Notes: generated from the letters alone by a model not told the origin. A stretch of DNA of 64,000 bases from Rhynchopus sp. YZ270_cl-10 (GCA_964035575.1 OZ037891.1:248001-312000); one strand, 5' to 3'. Positions 30,865 through 40,412 are shown, counted from the stretch's first letter. Numbers and translations are program-made.

Positions 30865-31160
30865 GGCAATGCCAGGAGAAGGGGGGAAAGAAGAACGAAT
30901 GAAGAGTGTTGTGTTTTTTATTCAAAAAAAAACCCCACTCAAATTATGTTAGTGCATTCGTAGAATGGGGTGTGTGTGTGTGTGTGTGGGGAGGAGATTA
31001 GATTGTGTGTTGAGGAGTGAAGGAAACAAAACTTAGAGTTGTGAGCTTCACTCTGTGTTCTCCTGTTGTTCTGTGGTGGGTGGGTGGGTGGGTGGGTAGG
31101 TGGGTGGAGGGGGTATAGGTGAGGTGATTAGACCAATTGTACTCCAACCATGCAGTCCGG
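30865..31160. other. Spacer with GT and GGGT microsatellites
   Basis: Contains (GT)n at 30970-30987 and (GGGT)n near 31078-31108. No gene is seen. Confidence 0.5.
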
Positions 31161-31162
31161 TT

Positions 31163-31860
31163 TCACATACAATCACATAGAAGTGGTGACAAAGGGAAGT
31201 GGAGGGAAACGGTGGATGATTGTACAGAGCTTTCGGGCACTGAAAAGTTGGGGGCAGTGCAGTTCCTGGGATAGAGTCCGATGGGGCAGCAAGCAGGAAC
31301 AGAAACCGGACACACCTGCACCTCACAGGCCGCCATGTTACGGCAGGTAGCATCCCCCAGGAACACATACTCTTCATCAGAGCACAAGCACAGCATGGCG
31401 CATCTGCCTTTGAGGTAGCATTCTCGTATATCCTGGAAAGGCTTTCACAGTACGGGAACTCGATTGACCGATAAAATGCACGCAGAGTAACGGCTCCTGA
31501 ACGACAGGATCCCCACCAGCAAGAGCACCATAGATGGGAAACAACGCAACGTGTTGCAACTTTTGCAAAAGGACCTCCATACTGGAACTGTTTGTGCGTC
31601 TTTTGGCAGCTGCCACAACGAGGGGCCAGCTTGTTCTCCGGGCCTTATTGGAGCATGAATCAGAGCCTGAAGGCATTGCATCTCCGAGACCACGGGATAT
31701 CTGTCACAACTGAGCTTCTGTGGAAGAAAGCTGCCTGCATCCGGTTTAGGGAACTCGGGCCCGCCGCTCCCAAGAGGTGAGCAGGAAGAGCATATTAGAA
31801 AGGTCGTTAGAGTACCTTCGTTTGTATCCGTCTGGCCGCGGTCAAGGTTAAGTGTCTCAA
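31163..31860 (-). other. Possible cysteine-rich coding region with one in-frame UGA
   Basis: One minus-strand frame is open for roughly 230 codons except a single TGA at 31445-31447. Downstream of it the frame reads CYLKGRCAMLCLCSDEEYVF, then DATCRNMAACEVQVCPVSVP, ACCPIGLYPRNC: a cysteine density typical of secreted domains. Upstream it has RSFCKSCNTLRC and a hydrophobic stretch. An acceptor-like TTTCCAG at about 31439 lies just after the TGA, so the downstream part may simply be an exon. No family is recognised and no good start codon is seen. It could be an exon pair, a decayed gene or chance. Confidence 0.35.
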
Positions 31861-32358
31861 AAATAAATAGTTTTTTTCATGAAATGGTACGCAAGGTTCA
31901 GCACATGAGGGATATGTACAACGTATTGGAGGAGTAACCATTTCTCCTGAAAAAAATTAAAATAAAAACATAAAAATATCAAAAATGAGGGGATGAATGT
32001 TGCTTTCTTTTTCATTTTCATACATTCAGTTTTTTTTTTTTAAACCTCCCAAAAGGGCTCATGAAAGGCTACCGCTTTTTGTATGGTTTATTGCTAACAC
32101 AAGGTACACTGGGGATGAGGGATTGGGGGGATGGTGAAAGGGACATTGCAAATACCCAAATTACTGGGTACTTTATGACAAATTGTAACATTTTTTTTGT
32201 TGCTTTTTTTGTGAAAATTTCTATTTTTTGGGGTTTATCTCTGATGGGAATCTCAAGGGGAAATTGTTTGCATTACCGAAAGGGATCTAATATGAACGGT
32301 TTGTGGGAGGTTTTTTAAAGCTTTTTGTTGCATCGTCAAACAGACCTTCAGCACCCCA

Positions 32359-32477
32359 CCCTAGTGGTTGGCTGTATTGTGATAATTGCCCATCATAATA
32401 CATAATACACATCACAATACAGCTGTATTGTGATGTGTATTATTATCATCGGCAGTTATCACAATACACAGCCAACC
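32359..32477. mobile_element. Foldback MITE, about 119 bp, nearly full-length palindrome
   Basis: The left arm begins TAGTGGTTGGCTGTATTGTG and the right arm, read inward, TAGGGGTTGGCTGTGTATTGTG. The centre is CACATCACAATACAGCTG flanked symmetrically (CAGCTGTATTGTGATGTG), so almost the whole element folds into one hairpin. Ends fall at TA. No coding capacity. Confidence 0.82.
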
Positions 32478-32941
32478 CCTATCTTAAGTGGGTACCTAGG
32501 GTCGGTACTCAATGTTGGCCGAAACCTCTGTGTTTTTATTTCTTTTTAGCCTTTTTTCCTTTGAAGGAAAATAATGAGGAATAATTTCAAAAAAAAGGGG
32601 GTTTTTTATCAGATTAATTATCGTTTAAAAAACGACATCCCTTCTTCTTACAGCCAAAAAAGTTGGCGCGATTCCTTTTTTTTTTTCCTTTTTTCTCTTT
32701 TTTTTGTTGCATCGACAATCACTTTACACCTACTGGTATAAAGATCTGTACTCAATAGCAGAGCTTTTGTTTATTTTTAAAAAAATTTTCATGTTTCAAA
32801 TACAATCAGGGGAAATATATCTAGAGGGGAAATGAGCAAGGAACTACTCCCTTGGGAGGAGGCAGTCGGGAGAGGGAGGGAAACAAAGATAAAATCGAGA
32901 ACGAAGGGAAATTACCCCTGCATAAATTGACAAAAAAAAAT

Positions 32942-32998
32942 TGAAAACTTGGTTGTATTAGTGTAGACACCCCGAAGATGAACTCCACTATATTGCAA
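32942..32998 (+). repeat. Short dispersed stem-loop, family E copy 3
   Basis: GAAAACTTGGTTGTATTAGT then GTAGACACCCCGAAGATGAA and CTCCACTATATT. It is almost identical to the copies at 3.03 and 9.58 kb. Confidence 0.8.
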
Positions 32999-33246
32999 TC
33001 AACTCTGCACGGCATGAATTTGCTTTGGAAAATATGAGGGAGAAAAAAAAAACGAATGAACCTTTGGGGGGAAGCATACTGGTCGTGCTTTCAAAAAAAA
33101 AATTCAAAATAAAGATAGCGCCGAATGAGACCCCCCCTTTTACCACCATCCTCAAAGGGGTGTTGGTTGACAAGAGGCTATATGGGGTTTTATCTCACGC
33201 CCACACTCCACCTTTTGTTCACAACAGCGACAGTTCATAGTGTAAC

Positions 33247-33385
33247 AGGAGGAAGAGAGAGAGAGATAGAGATGGGGAGTCGTCAGCATTGTTGGTAGTA
33301 ACACTAAGAGAGGCTTCCTTCACTTCTGCAGGGTTGTCGAACCACTGCTTCTTTGTGTCTTCTGCATTAATGTCTCAAAGCTGCT
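33247..33385 (-). other. Candidate 3' exon
   Basis: A GC-richer patch reads DTKKQWFDNPAEVKEASLSV then TTNNADD in one minus-strand frame, after AG-ended candidate acceptors (TACAG, TGCAG). It may belong to the gene at 33.9-34.9 kb. However, that gene's donor leaves phase 0, which would instead read a 14-21 residue tail in another frame, so an unseen middle exon would be needed. Confidence 0.3.
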
Positions 33386-33871
33386 TTTCTGTACAAGAAT
33401 AATTATTATTTTTTTTCCCCTTATTCAACAACAAAGACCCCTGAACCAATCACACACGACCCCCTGAGGATACCTCCTGGTGCTTTATGATTTGATACTA
33501 TATTCTATAGTTGCCACCCTCTAGGCAGGCTCCACTTTCAAACCCTAAACAATGTTTGTCTTTTTGGGGGGCTTTCTCTATCACCACGAAGAGGGAAAAA
33601 AACTAAAATACGACACCAAGGAATTTACCCTAGCTGATTTCAACTACGTTCACCAAAGGGGTATGTCCACTCTTCGGAACTACGCATGCTCAAATATACA
33701 TCGCCAAACCCTGTTCTCCTACACAACGGTGGAGTAAATAGTTGAAACATGCTAAAACGCATCTCAATTGAGCTCATGCAAAGGGTGGGAGATGAGTCAC
33801 TCAATTTATGGTTTTACTTTTGCTTTTCACCGTTGGCCGCCCACTCTCCCCCCATCTCCACTTAAACATAC

Positions 33872-34870
33872 CTGAGTCTCAGTCCACATTTGCGGTGCGC
33901 CCTCTCGTCTGCAGTCGTTGAGGCGGCTTTTGATGACATCGTCCATCTCGTCTATGTCTTCTGGTAGGGACACACTCAGGTTGACACCAGGAACCTCTCT
34001 CTCCTCTGCCTCTGCTGTCTCGTCAGGGAGGTCTTCCCCGGGCACTGCTGTCTTGTCTTCTTCGCTCTGTGCCGCAGCCTGTGCACGGTGCTGCTTCCAA
34101 AGGTTGCGTTTTTCCTGCAGGGTCTGTCGCTTCTGTGCAGGCTCTTCTGGGGCGGGTGGTGGGGCTTCGCTGTCTGCGCTGCATTCAAGCTTTTCACGTT
34201 TACGTTTGTTGCGTTCTTCTGCTAGGTTCTTGGTGCGGGTCTGACCCTGACCCTGCTGACCTTGGCCCTGTGGAGACGCAGACACCTCTACCGGAGATGC
34301 AAACGACCCTGTGCTTGCAATCAGATTCGCAAAAGAAAACGCCACCGACTGCGCCACCGGCTGCAAAGGAGCTGGCAACGGCTTGACCTGCGCCCGCCCC
34401 TTCACCGTTGTGTCCAAAGCCTTGACAGTCGACAGACTTCTCTCCTTCTGCGCAGCAATGCGCTTCTGGTGGTCTGCCTTCTTATCCGCCATTTCCCTTC
34501 TTAAGGTGTGTTTGGTGTGTTTGCTTTGTGCCTCCTTTGCTTTTAACTTTTCGTGAGGCTCCTTGGTATGGCGGGGTGCGTGGAGGGGTGCTTCTTGACG
34601 GCGCTTGTTGACAGAGCTTTCAGTGAAGGCGCGACGCTGTAGTTGGGGGGAGTGCACGCTACCACCACAGGAGGACGTAGAGGCACTGCGAAGGGAGGAC
34701 GCATTCATGCACGCAAAGGAGCTTGCCGACGTGGCCGTGGAGGAGGCTGTGGACGTTGTAGAACACACAGAGGCTGACAAGGCATTGAACGAGAGCGCGT
34801 GCTGTCCAGGGTGCTGTGGGGAAAACACTTCCGTCGTTGGCCAGTCCCGCACAGGGCTGAGCGAAAGCAT
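33872..34870 (-). CDS. Low-complexity Ala/Ser/Gln-rich protein, first exon
   Basis: 333 codons from ATG 34870 to a consensus donor CAG|GTATGT. The first 65 residues are Ser/Thr/Ala-rich, followed by a strongly basic Lys/Arg/Glu region (about 85-150, likely helical), a Gly/Gln run (GQGQQGQGQ), a second basic helix (RNKRKREKLE) and an acidic C-terminal part (about 270-320). No domain is recognised; composition suggests a nuclear or cytoskeletal protein. An AG acceptor (GGACAG) lies 11 nt before the ATG. The downstream exon is uncertain. Read without splicing, the frame would end at 33827. Confidence 0.65.
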
Positions 34871-34972
34871 TGTTATAGGATCTGTCCTATGTCCCTGTAG
34901 TTGAAGAGTTGAGTGGGGTGGGGTGGGAGGTTATTTGAGTGAAAGGAAAGAACTGTGATACCCAAAAAAAAA

Positions 34973-35400
34973 AGTTGATTGGAAATACAAAGCCCTTTCG
35001 TGACAGTGTGGAGAAAAAAAATGTTGGGTTTGTACAAACGCCTCTGGGACGTAGGCAACTAAAAAGAACCTATGAGTCTGGAGTGAAGGAGAGGGCGGGG
35101 TTAACCCTACAGGTAAAGAGCAAAGAGCAAAGAGGGGGGGGTTCATTTGAAAAATAAAGTAGAAATTTAAATCTGTTATCAATCGGGGGGGTTTAGGGGG
35201 GTAAGAGGGGTGTGCATAAACCGTTTGGATAGCCATTGGATAATGGCAGCTGTAAATCAATTTTAAAAATTTAGTGGGGGGGGCGAGAAGAAGAAAAAAT
35301 CCGAAATTTAAGGGTGGATAATAGCCCCATTTAGGCGGTTGTCAACATAACAAAAAAAAATGTTGACTTGAAATACGAAGCCCTCTCGCGACAGTGTACC
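34973..35400 (+). repeat. Truncated family A and D repeats
   Basis: Heads of family A (GGAAATACAAAGCCCTTTCG at 34980; GAAATACGAAGCCCTCTCGC at 35369) and of family D (ACAAACGCCTCTGGGACGTA at 35037). All are plus-strand and each is followed by unrelated sequence. Confidence 0.65.
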
Positions 35401-35768
35401 TTGGTACGCAACCAGAACCGGGTACAAAAACCGTGTACAAAAAAAAAAAGAGAGCATTTTAAAAAGAGTGGATGATATTGCATCTATTATAAGCTTATGG
35501 ATAAGGGTTGGTATGGATTTCTTGTTTCCTTTTTCTTTGTTGTTGTGCGGCCACACAGCAAAGAAATGGGAGAGGGAAAAGAAGGGGAAGGTCATTACAC
35601 AGAATCATTTTAAGAGAAAAGTTGGTAAGATGAGTGCAAGCCTCACAGTACCGTTTTTTTTTTTTGTGTAAAAAAGGGGGGCGGAATTTTCGCAAGGCTG
35701 GAAAAACTTAAAGAAAACTTAAAAAGACCCATCTTTAAAATAGGGAATCCTTCCCTTCCCTCTTTTTT

Positions 35769-37130
35769 TCACACTACCGATTCCTTGAAGGATGCAACCA
35801 CTTTGTCAACAAGAGATTCGAAGCGGGACTTCATTTCTGTTACGGTTTCGGGGCGTTCGCAGACAGGGCGGATGCGGGACTTTGTTGCTTCTTCATATGC
35901 AGGCCACTTGGGTAGCGCCCCTAGGTGCCTATGCCCTGTCGCCCCATGCGCAGCAGCGGACACATCTACTACGTAACCACTGTTCACAAGCACATAGTGC
36001 TGCATCACCTTCTGCTGTGTGTCCTCCAACAGCTCGACAGTACGGTAGTGTTCTGGCGGGCCATAATCAGACACAATATAGTGCAGCGCTGCAGGCAGCC
36101 TCTGAGCCTCGACCATATGCATCCGGAAGGAATCAATCGGGAGATACCCCACCTCCCCGGTGCACCCTCCAGTCCGTATGGCCTTCCATCCACGAGAACG
36201 GAGACTGCTTAGACAATGTAGCAGACAAACGTTGAGGGTGGGAGATGCAAAACGGAGGGTAACACGGAAGAAGAGCTCTTCAAGCGCTTCGGGGGACATG
36301 CGTTTTAAATCGTCTTTGCAGACATCATAGAAGGAGGTAACAAAGTTGCGCAGTACTCCGAAACGCATTGGATGTGCGGAGATCTTTGTGGACGATGTTT
36401 TGTTGAAGAGCAAACCGTACTTCGGTATGTTGCAGTCATCCAATACCCCTTTTGGTGGCTCCTGCGGGGTCAATCCTTGCACTTCCTTCGGAAGATTTGG
36501 CTTAGGTGGTGTAAAGGAATATACCCCACCCACCTTCTCCTTATCCAATCGTACAATGGAATGCAGCATATCACTGTCCAAACTGAACTGCTCTGTGTTC
36601 AACTCCACATAACGCTGCACAACCAAATTCAACACCCACTCCAACGGCACTGCAGCAGCAGAAGAAGGAACCACAGTCTGCGTCACCCACACTGTGTCAT
36701 GGCTCCCTGCAGCTTCAGCATCGCTTTCTAATACCGCCCCGGGGGAGTACCGGATTTTCAATGACCCAGGAGGTACGGTGCATCCTTGAACGGAACGTTT
36801 GAGGGTGCGGCTGTAGGGGCGGCCGCTTTGTTTGATTTTGGGTACAATATTGGGGGTGGTGTTGTCGAGAAACTCCTTGGGGATTTCTGGTGGAGCGACC
36901 GGTGTGAAGAATGGTGGTAACGATGCGGCAGGTGTAGAGGCTGCGGCCACCTCGCTGCGCAGGAGGTACTTCCGCTTGACCCCCAGGGTGCGTGGTGCCT
37001 TCCCCCCAAGCACCACTGCGATGGTTGATTCGCTCACAAAGCCCTTCACAACACCCTCTGCCCCATTCAGTGATGCCTGCTGCCCAGAGATGCCGTCCAC
37101 AACAACGCTATCGCCGATACATAGGTCCAT
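35769..37130 (-). CDS. 453-residue protein with N-terminal SH3/KOW-like segment
   Basis: Single exon from ATG 37130, six bases after an acceptor (ATCCTCAG). Residues 1-52 (MDLCIGDSVVVDGISGQQAS, GAEGVVKGFVSESTIAVVLG) have the beta-strand and glycine pattern of SH3/KOW-type barrels. Then a Pro-rich linker, and from about 160 to 430 a globular domain with conserved-looking aromatic and cysteine residues (VCLLHCLSSLRSRGWKAIRT, then YLPIDSFRMHMVEAQRL, LHYIVSDYGPPEHYR). I do not recognise the family. Composition is normal for a soluble protein; no signal peptide or membrane helix. It lies between two unassigned genes on the same strand. Confidence 0.75.
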   Translation of the reverse strand: MDLCIGDSVVVDGISGQQASLNGAEGVVKGFVSESTIAVVLGGKAPRTLGVKRKYLLRSEVAAASTPAASLPPFFTPVAPPEIPKEFLDNTTPNIVPKIKQSGRPYSRTLKRSVQGCTVPPGSLKIRYSPGAVLESDAEAAGSHDTVWVTQTVVPSSAAAVPLEWVLNLVVQRYVELNTEQFSLDSDMLHSIVRLDKEKVGGVYSFTPPKPNLPKEVQGLTPQEPPKGVLDDCNIPKYGLLFNKTSSTKISAHPMRFGVLRNFVTSFYDVCKDDLKRMSPEALEELFFRVTLRFASPTLNVCLLHCLSSLRSRGWKAIRTGGCTGEVGYLPIDSFRMHMVEAQRLPAALHYIVSDYGPPEHYRTVELLEDTQQKVMQHYVLVNSGYVVDVSAAAHGATGHRHLGALPKWPAYEEATKSRIRPVCERPETVTEMKSRFESLVDKVVASFKESVV

Positions 37131-37136
37131 AGTGTA

Positions 37137-37155
37137 CTGAGGATAGTGTGGAAGA
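37137..37155 (-). promoter_or_regulatory. Probable trans-splice acceptor of the SH3/KOW-like gene
   Basis: CTTCCACACTATCCTCAG on the minus strand, six bases before the ATG at 37130. Confidence 0.5.
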
Positions 37156-37193
37156 TCTGCGAATAAATGGTTAGATAAAAGCATAAAAGTAGA

Positions 37194-37380
37194 GTTGAAA
37201 TACAAAGCCCTCTCGTGAACAGTGTACCTTGGTACAATGACCGGCTGTACCGGGGGTGGACACCCAACCATGCAGTCCTACAATCCATTTCGTGGTTTAC
37301 ATCAGATATGTGCTACTCCCGCTTCCACTCATCAGCCAGATGAACGAGAATCATTGCAAACACAGTGTGATGTAGGGTCC
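37194..37380 (+). repeat. Family A repeat, full copy 1
   Basis: About 187 bp: TTGAAATACAAAGCCCTCTC, then CAGTGTACCTTGGTACAATG, GGTGGACACCCAACCATGC, TTCCACTCATCAGCCAGATG and the end GTGATGTAGGGTCC. Copies at 37911, 39899 and 43854 share these blocks in order and orientation. Confidence 0.82.
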
Positions 37381-37395
37381 GGTTGGGATAAAAGA

Positions 37396-37458
37396 GCAGT
37401 TATTGATGCCAGCGCCTCAACTGACCCACGTACGATGCTAGCCGTGGATGAAAGTATA
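37396..37458 (+). repeat. Short dispersed repeat, family C copy 3
   Basis: TGATGCCAGCGCCTCAACTG, then CCCACGTACGATGCTAGCC and GGATGAAAG. It follows the family A copy by 16 bp. Confidence 0.72.
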
Positions 37459-37679
37459 AGTACCCAGCGGACAACAGAAGGTGTAAAAGGAACTCTAATG
37501 GCTTTGCTCGCACCGTGAAATGAAATGAAATGTGAAACCTTTGCTTTTTGGTTCTTTTATTTGAGAAAACAGAAAGGGTAGAAAAATAAAAACCAGACGC
37601 CATAACTAAAGCCTTCCCCCACCCCCACCCCCCATCCCGTACACATTCACCCTCTCGAACCCCATCCTGCTAACCCTGT

Positions 37680-37859
37680 TCACATTGCACTAGCGGCTTT
37701 TATCTGTTGCAAGAGGTGACGGGCACTGGGACTCATCGTTTGTTCCATCCGGTGTTCTTGCAGCAACGTGGTTTTGTGTGTTTGTGACCTGTTTGGGTGT
37801 TGTTGGAGGAGCTTGCCGAAGGGTGTACCACTACTCTTCTTCTCTTTAGCAATGATTTG
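37680..37859 (-). other. Candidate terminal exon
   Basis: A frame of 60 codons after the acceptor-like TTTTTGAG reads QIIAKEKKSSGTPFGKLLQQ, then HPNRSQTHKTTLLQEH and ends ARHLLQQIKAASAM-stop. It is more coding-like than its surroundings and lies downstream of the zinc-finger gene, but its phase (0) does not match that gene's candidate donor (phase 2). The two may be linked by an exon I cannot see. Confidence 0.4.
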
Positions 37860-37910
37860 CTCAAAAAGAATGCAATAGTGAATAATAATTGGAAGAAGGG
37901 GGGAAAAAAT

Positions 37911-38095
37911 CACTTGAAATACAAAGCCCTCTCGTGTACCTTTGTTGCGTCACCACGAACACCAGGGTGGACCCTAACCATGCTGTCTCCACATCCGCGA
38001 GGTTAATATCTGATATGCCTTCCACCCCGCTTCCACTCATCAATCAGATGAACGGGAATCATTGGAGCACAGGGTTAGGCCTGTGATAGTAGGTA
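37911..38095 (+). repeat. Family A repeat, full copy 2
   Basis: TTGAAATACAAAGCCCTCTC, GGGTGGACCCTAACCATGC, TTCCACTCATCAATCAGATG, GGCCTGTGATAGTAGG. It lies between the zinc-finger gene's first exon and the candidate terminal exon, so it is probably intronic. Confidence 0.8.
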
Positions 38096-39190
38096 CCAGC
38101 TGGATCCTCTTCCAGAGAAATTGGTAAAACCCCTCATACTATAGCCACCTTCTGAAGAAAACAAAAATGATGTGTGTAATACGATATGCAAACTACGATA
38201 CCTTAGGTGCCACGCATAGTCCTCCTTCCTCTCCATCTTCAGTGCGCACACTCTACACTCGTAGTAGAGGGTGGGGGCGCTTGCAGTTGCACGGCAGTGC
38301 AGGCTTGTGCACATGGCACCGTTTGCGCACATACCACTTCGAAGGAAGGGTATGCACGCATCTACGGGGTAGTGAGCAAGCTCACAGGTGGTGCCTAGCT
38401 TGCAGGGCCCTGCAGCGAGGCAGGGGTGTCGGTCATCTGAGGCGGGTTGGGGTGGAGGTGGCGGCGGCGTCTGTTGCTGGTGTTGCTGTGTCCACTGCTT
38501 TTGCTGCTGCTGCTGCTGTGGCGGCGGTGGCGGTACCTGCTGCAGATTCTGCCATTCTTGCGTTTGTGGAGGTGGCTTCTGCTGCGGTGGCGGAGGTGGC
38601 ACTACACTCTGCACCTCCATTCTGACCCGCTTCACATCACCCCCACACCCTGCCTCTTCTGGGACAAAGTCGCAGTCTTCGTCCTCTTCTTCATCCCACA
38701 TACGCTTCTGGCCTTGTTGGTGGACCTGTTTTACTACCTTCACTGATTTTGCCTCGGGCTGTGGTAAAGGAGCAACTGGCATTGCTTCGGGGTTGTACGC
38801 GGCACATTCCTCTTTTATTTTAGGAAGGTCGAGGGGGACGGTGATAGGGTCATAGTAATCGTTGTCTTCGTCGTTGCTGTTTGCGGTGCTTTTGATGGTT
38901 TCCCACCAAGCCCTTCTTGCGGGGTCCTCTGCGTCTTGCCCGGTGAGCTTGCAGGTGACGAGGAGGGTCTGGGGTTGGTCGTTGGTGATAGTGGCTAAAG
39001 CAGCGCGCAGTTCGTCTTGGCTTCCTACTCGAGTGGCATTCACAGCCGAGACGCAGACTCCCAGAGGAATGCCACTTCCAAAGCAGACGGATGTCTCGGG
39101 AACGTCTGTCACCACCATTGCCGTGGTAACAGCCATCCCAAGCCTCCCCGTAAACCCTTTCACACTGAAAACCTTTTCCTCCGCAGGCAT
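38075..39190 (-). CDS. PDZ-like, Gln/Pro-rich, CCCH zinc-finger protein
   Basis: 371 residues if unspliced. Residues about 5-82 resemble a PDZ domain (FTGRLGMAVTTAMVV, then SGIPLGVCVSAVNATRVGSQ, DELRAALATI, TLLVTC). A charged linker, then Pro/Gln-rich segments (about 205-255) follow. Next are two CCCH zinc fingers: C-x5-C-x5-C-x3-H (CLAAGPCKLGTTCELAH) and C-x8-C-x5-C-x3-H (CIPFLRSGMCANGAMCTSLH), and the start of a C2H2/U1-type finger (ECRVCALKMERKEDYAWH). CCCH fingers usually bind mRNA. A consensus donor AG|GTATCG at 38201 inside the last finger suggests that the final 43 residues are intron and a further exon completes the protein. A good acceptor (TTTTCTTCAG) 50 bp on would give a short end. 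The PDZ plus CCCH combination is unusual. Confidence 0.75.
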   Translation of the reverse strand: MPAEEKVFSVKGFTGRLGMAVTTAMVVTDVPETSVCFGSGIPLGVCVSAVNATRVGSQDELRAALATITNDQPQTLLVTCKLTGQDAEDPARRAWWETIKSTANSNDEDNDYYDPITVPLDLPKIKEECAAYNPEAMPVAPLPQPEAKSVKVVKQVHQQGQKRMWDEEEDEDCDFVPEEAGCGGDVKRVRMEVQSVVPPPPPQQKPPPQTQEWQNLQQVPPPPPQQQQQQKQWTQQHQQQTPPPPPPQPASDDRHPCLAAGPCKLGTTCELAHYPVDACIPFLRSGMCANGAMCTSLHCRATASAPTLYYECRVCALKMERKEDYAWHLRYRSLHIVLHTSFLFSSEGGYSMRGFTNFSGRGSSWYLLSQA

Positions 39191-39481
39191 GTCTCCAAAT
39201 CAGTAAAAATTGCTTCCCAGAAGAAAAAAAAAACACCCCTCCCTCTCACCACGTTTTCTTTTGTTGATACTCCAGACTTTTTTTTGAGAATTTAAAGAAA
39301 AGGGGAGAGGTGGTGTGGTGTGTTGTGGTTGGGGGGCTGAAGAACTACAAATTTCAATCTGGAAAGGGAGAGGGAATTCCAACCTAACTTTTTTTTTTTA
39401 TATTTTCTTCCAATTTTTTCCCCCTTCCCCCCCTCCTCATTCCCCTCCCGATCCCCCTCCCCAACTGAGAATTTTTTTTTT

Positions 39482-39871
39482 TCAATCCAACCTGGGAGCT
39501 CTGTACAGAATTTCTGTCTCTTCGCAACCACGGGTGTATTGTTGTTTTGCTTGTTTCTTTACGGTGGCTCGATCTCGCGCACCTTGGTAGACTGAGGACA
39601 CGACAGACATTAGCGCTACGACTGCGGTGTTGAATGGTAGGTGTGTGTAGACTTCGTTGGCAACACCGTCACGTCCCCAGTAAACGAAAAAGAGGAACAT
39701 CCCAAACCCAAAGCCGCAGGCAAGACCGGGCAGCTGTGACAGCATCGAGGAGAGGAAGGGCAACATGCTGAACAACACCTCAGCCTTCCCCAGACCGGGG
39801 GCAGGGCGGTCACGGTGCAGACCATGTGCCGGCATCTCCTCTGCACCCCCTGAAGCAGTGGGGGCCGCCAT
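39482..39871 (-). CDS. Small membrane protein, two predicted helices
   Basis: 129 residues from ATG 39871, eleven bases after the acceptor CTTTACAG. Hydrophilic N-terminus (about 28 residues), then hydrophobic stretches about 31-63 (VLFSMLPFLSSMLSQLPGLA, CGFGFGMFLFFVYWG) and 80-95 (NTAVVALMSVVSSVY), and a basic C-terminus. Two or three membrane helices are likely. No family is recognised; size and basic ends fit an endoplasmic reticulum or mitochondrial membrane subunit. Confidence 0.68.
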   Translation of the reverse strand: MAAPTASGGAEEMPAHGLHRDRPAPGLGKAEVLFSMLPFLSSMLSQLPGLACGFGFGMFLFFVYWGRDGVANEVYTHLPFNTAVVALMSVVSSVYQGARDRATVKKQAKQQYTRGCEETEILYRAPRLD

Positions 39872-39882
39872 GTTGTGTCTTT

Positions 39883-39900
39883 CTGTAAAGGATTTGAAGT
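39883..39900 (-). promoter_or_regulatory. Probable trans-splice acceptor of the small membrane-protein gene
   Basis: CTTCAAATCCTTTACAG on the minus strand, 11 bases before the ATG at 39871. Confidence 0.5.
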
Positions 39901-40085
39901 TGACTTGAAATACAAAAAAAAAAACCCCCCCCCTATGTTGATACAATGTACCGTGGGTGGACCCCAACCAATGCAGTCCTCCATTTTGAGGTATCTGATA
40001 TGCCCTATCCGCTTCTCATGCCAGATGACTGAAAGGATCGTTGAAGACGTAGGGGTCATGAGCCCTGTGATGTAGGGTCCAAGAT
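39899..40085 (+). repeat. Family A repeat, copy 3
   Basis: GACTTGAAATACAAA, then an A/C run replacing the CCCTCTCGTG core, then GGGTGGACCCCAACCA, GCAGTCCTCCATTTTGAGG, ATGCCAGATGA and GTGATGTAGGGTCC. It lies just upstream of the small membrane-protein gene and overlaps its presumed trans-splice region. Confidence 0.75.
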
Positions 40086-40265
40086 TCTCCTCAATGCTCC
40101 TTGGTGGTTTGAAGGATTTGAAGGTGGGGTTTTGAATTGACTTCACTCTGCTGAAGAAAAGGAAAAAGGGGAGAGGGGGAAAGTCTTCTTTTTTTAAAAG
40201 GATCTGGTTAAAAATGGGGTGCGCGAAAAGAAAAAAAGCCAGGAAAAAAATCTGCAAAAAAAAAA

Positions 40266-40412
40266 CACGGGTTACCTACGATCGTAGTACGATCAACTTT
40301 TTTTGATAGGCAATAGCCGCTGGCAACCCGCCAACGATCGTATTTTGATTGTAGTATAATCAAAAAAAGAGGTACGATCGTAATGAATCGTGCGATCGTA
40401 GGTAACCTGTGA
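40266..40412. mobile_element. Foldback MITE with GGTTACCTACGATCG ends
   Basis: The first 15 bp GGTTACCTACGATCG recur exactly inverted at the right end. Further GATCGTA-type motifs inside repeat in both orientations (ACGATCG occurs several times). No coding capacity or clear target duplication. Confidence 0.75.

Larger units (their letters stand above)
31861..33240. other. Intergenic with MITE and stem-loop repeats
   Basis: Holds a 120-bp foldback element at 32359-32477, the TTTTTGTTGCATCGACAATC motif at about 32703, and a family E copy at 32942-32998. Frames are short and A/T-run based; no gene is seen. Confidence 0.5.

Noticed and set aside
33552-33737. 61-codon plus-strand frame (GMSTLRNYACSNIHRQTLFS)
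   Set aside because: No recognisable domain, opposite to the gene direction, and within the presumed intron of the 33.9-34.9 kb gene; left unannotated.
36832-37140. Plus-strand frame opposite the SH3/KOW-like gene
   Set aside because: Antisense shadow.
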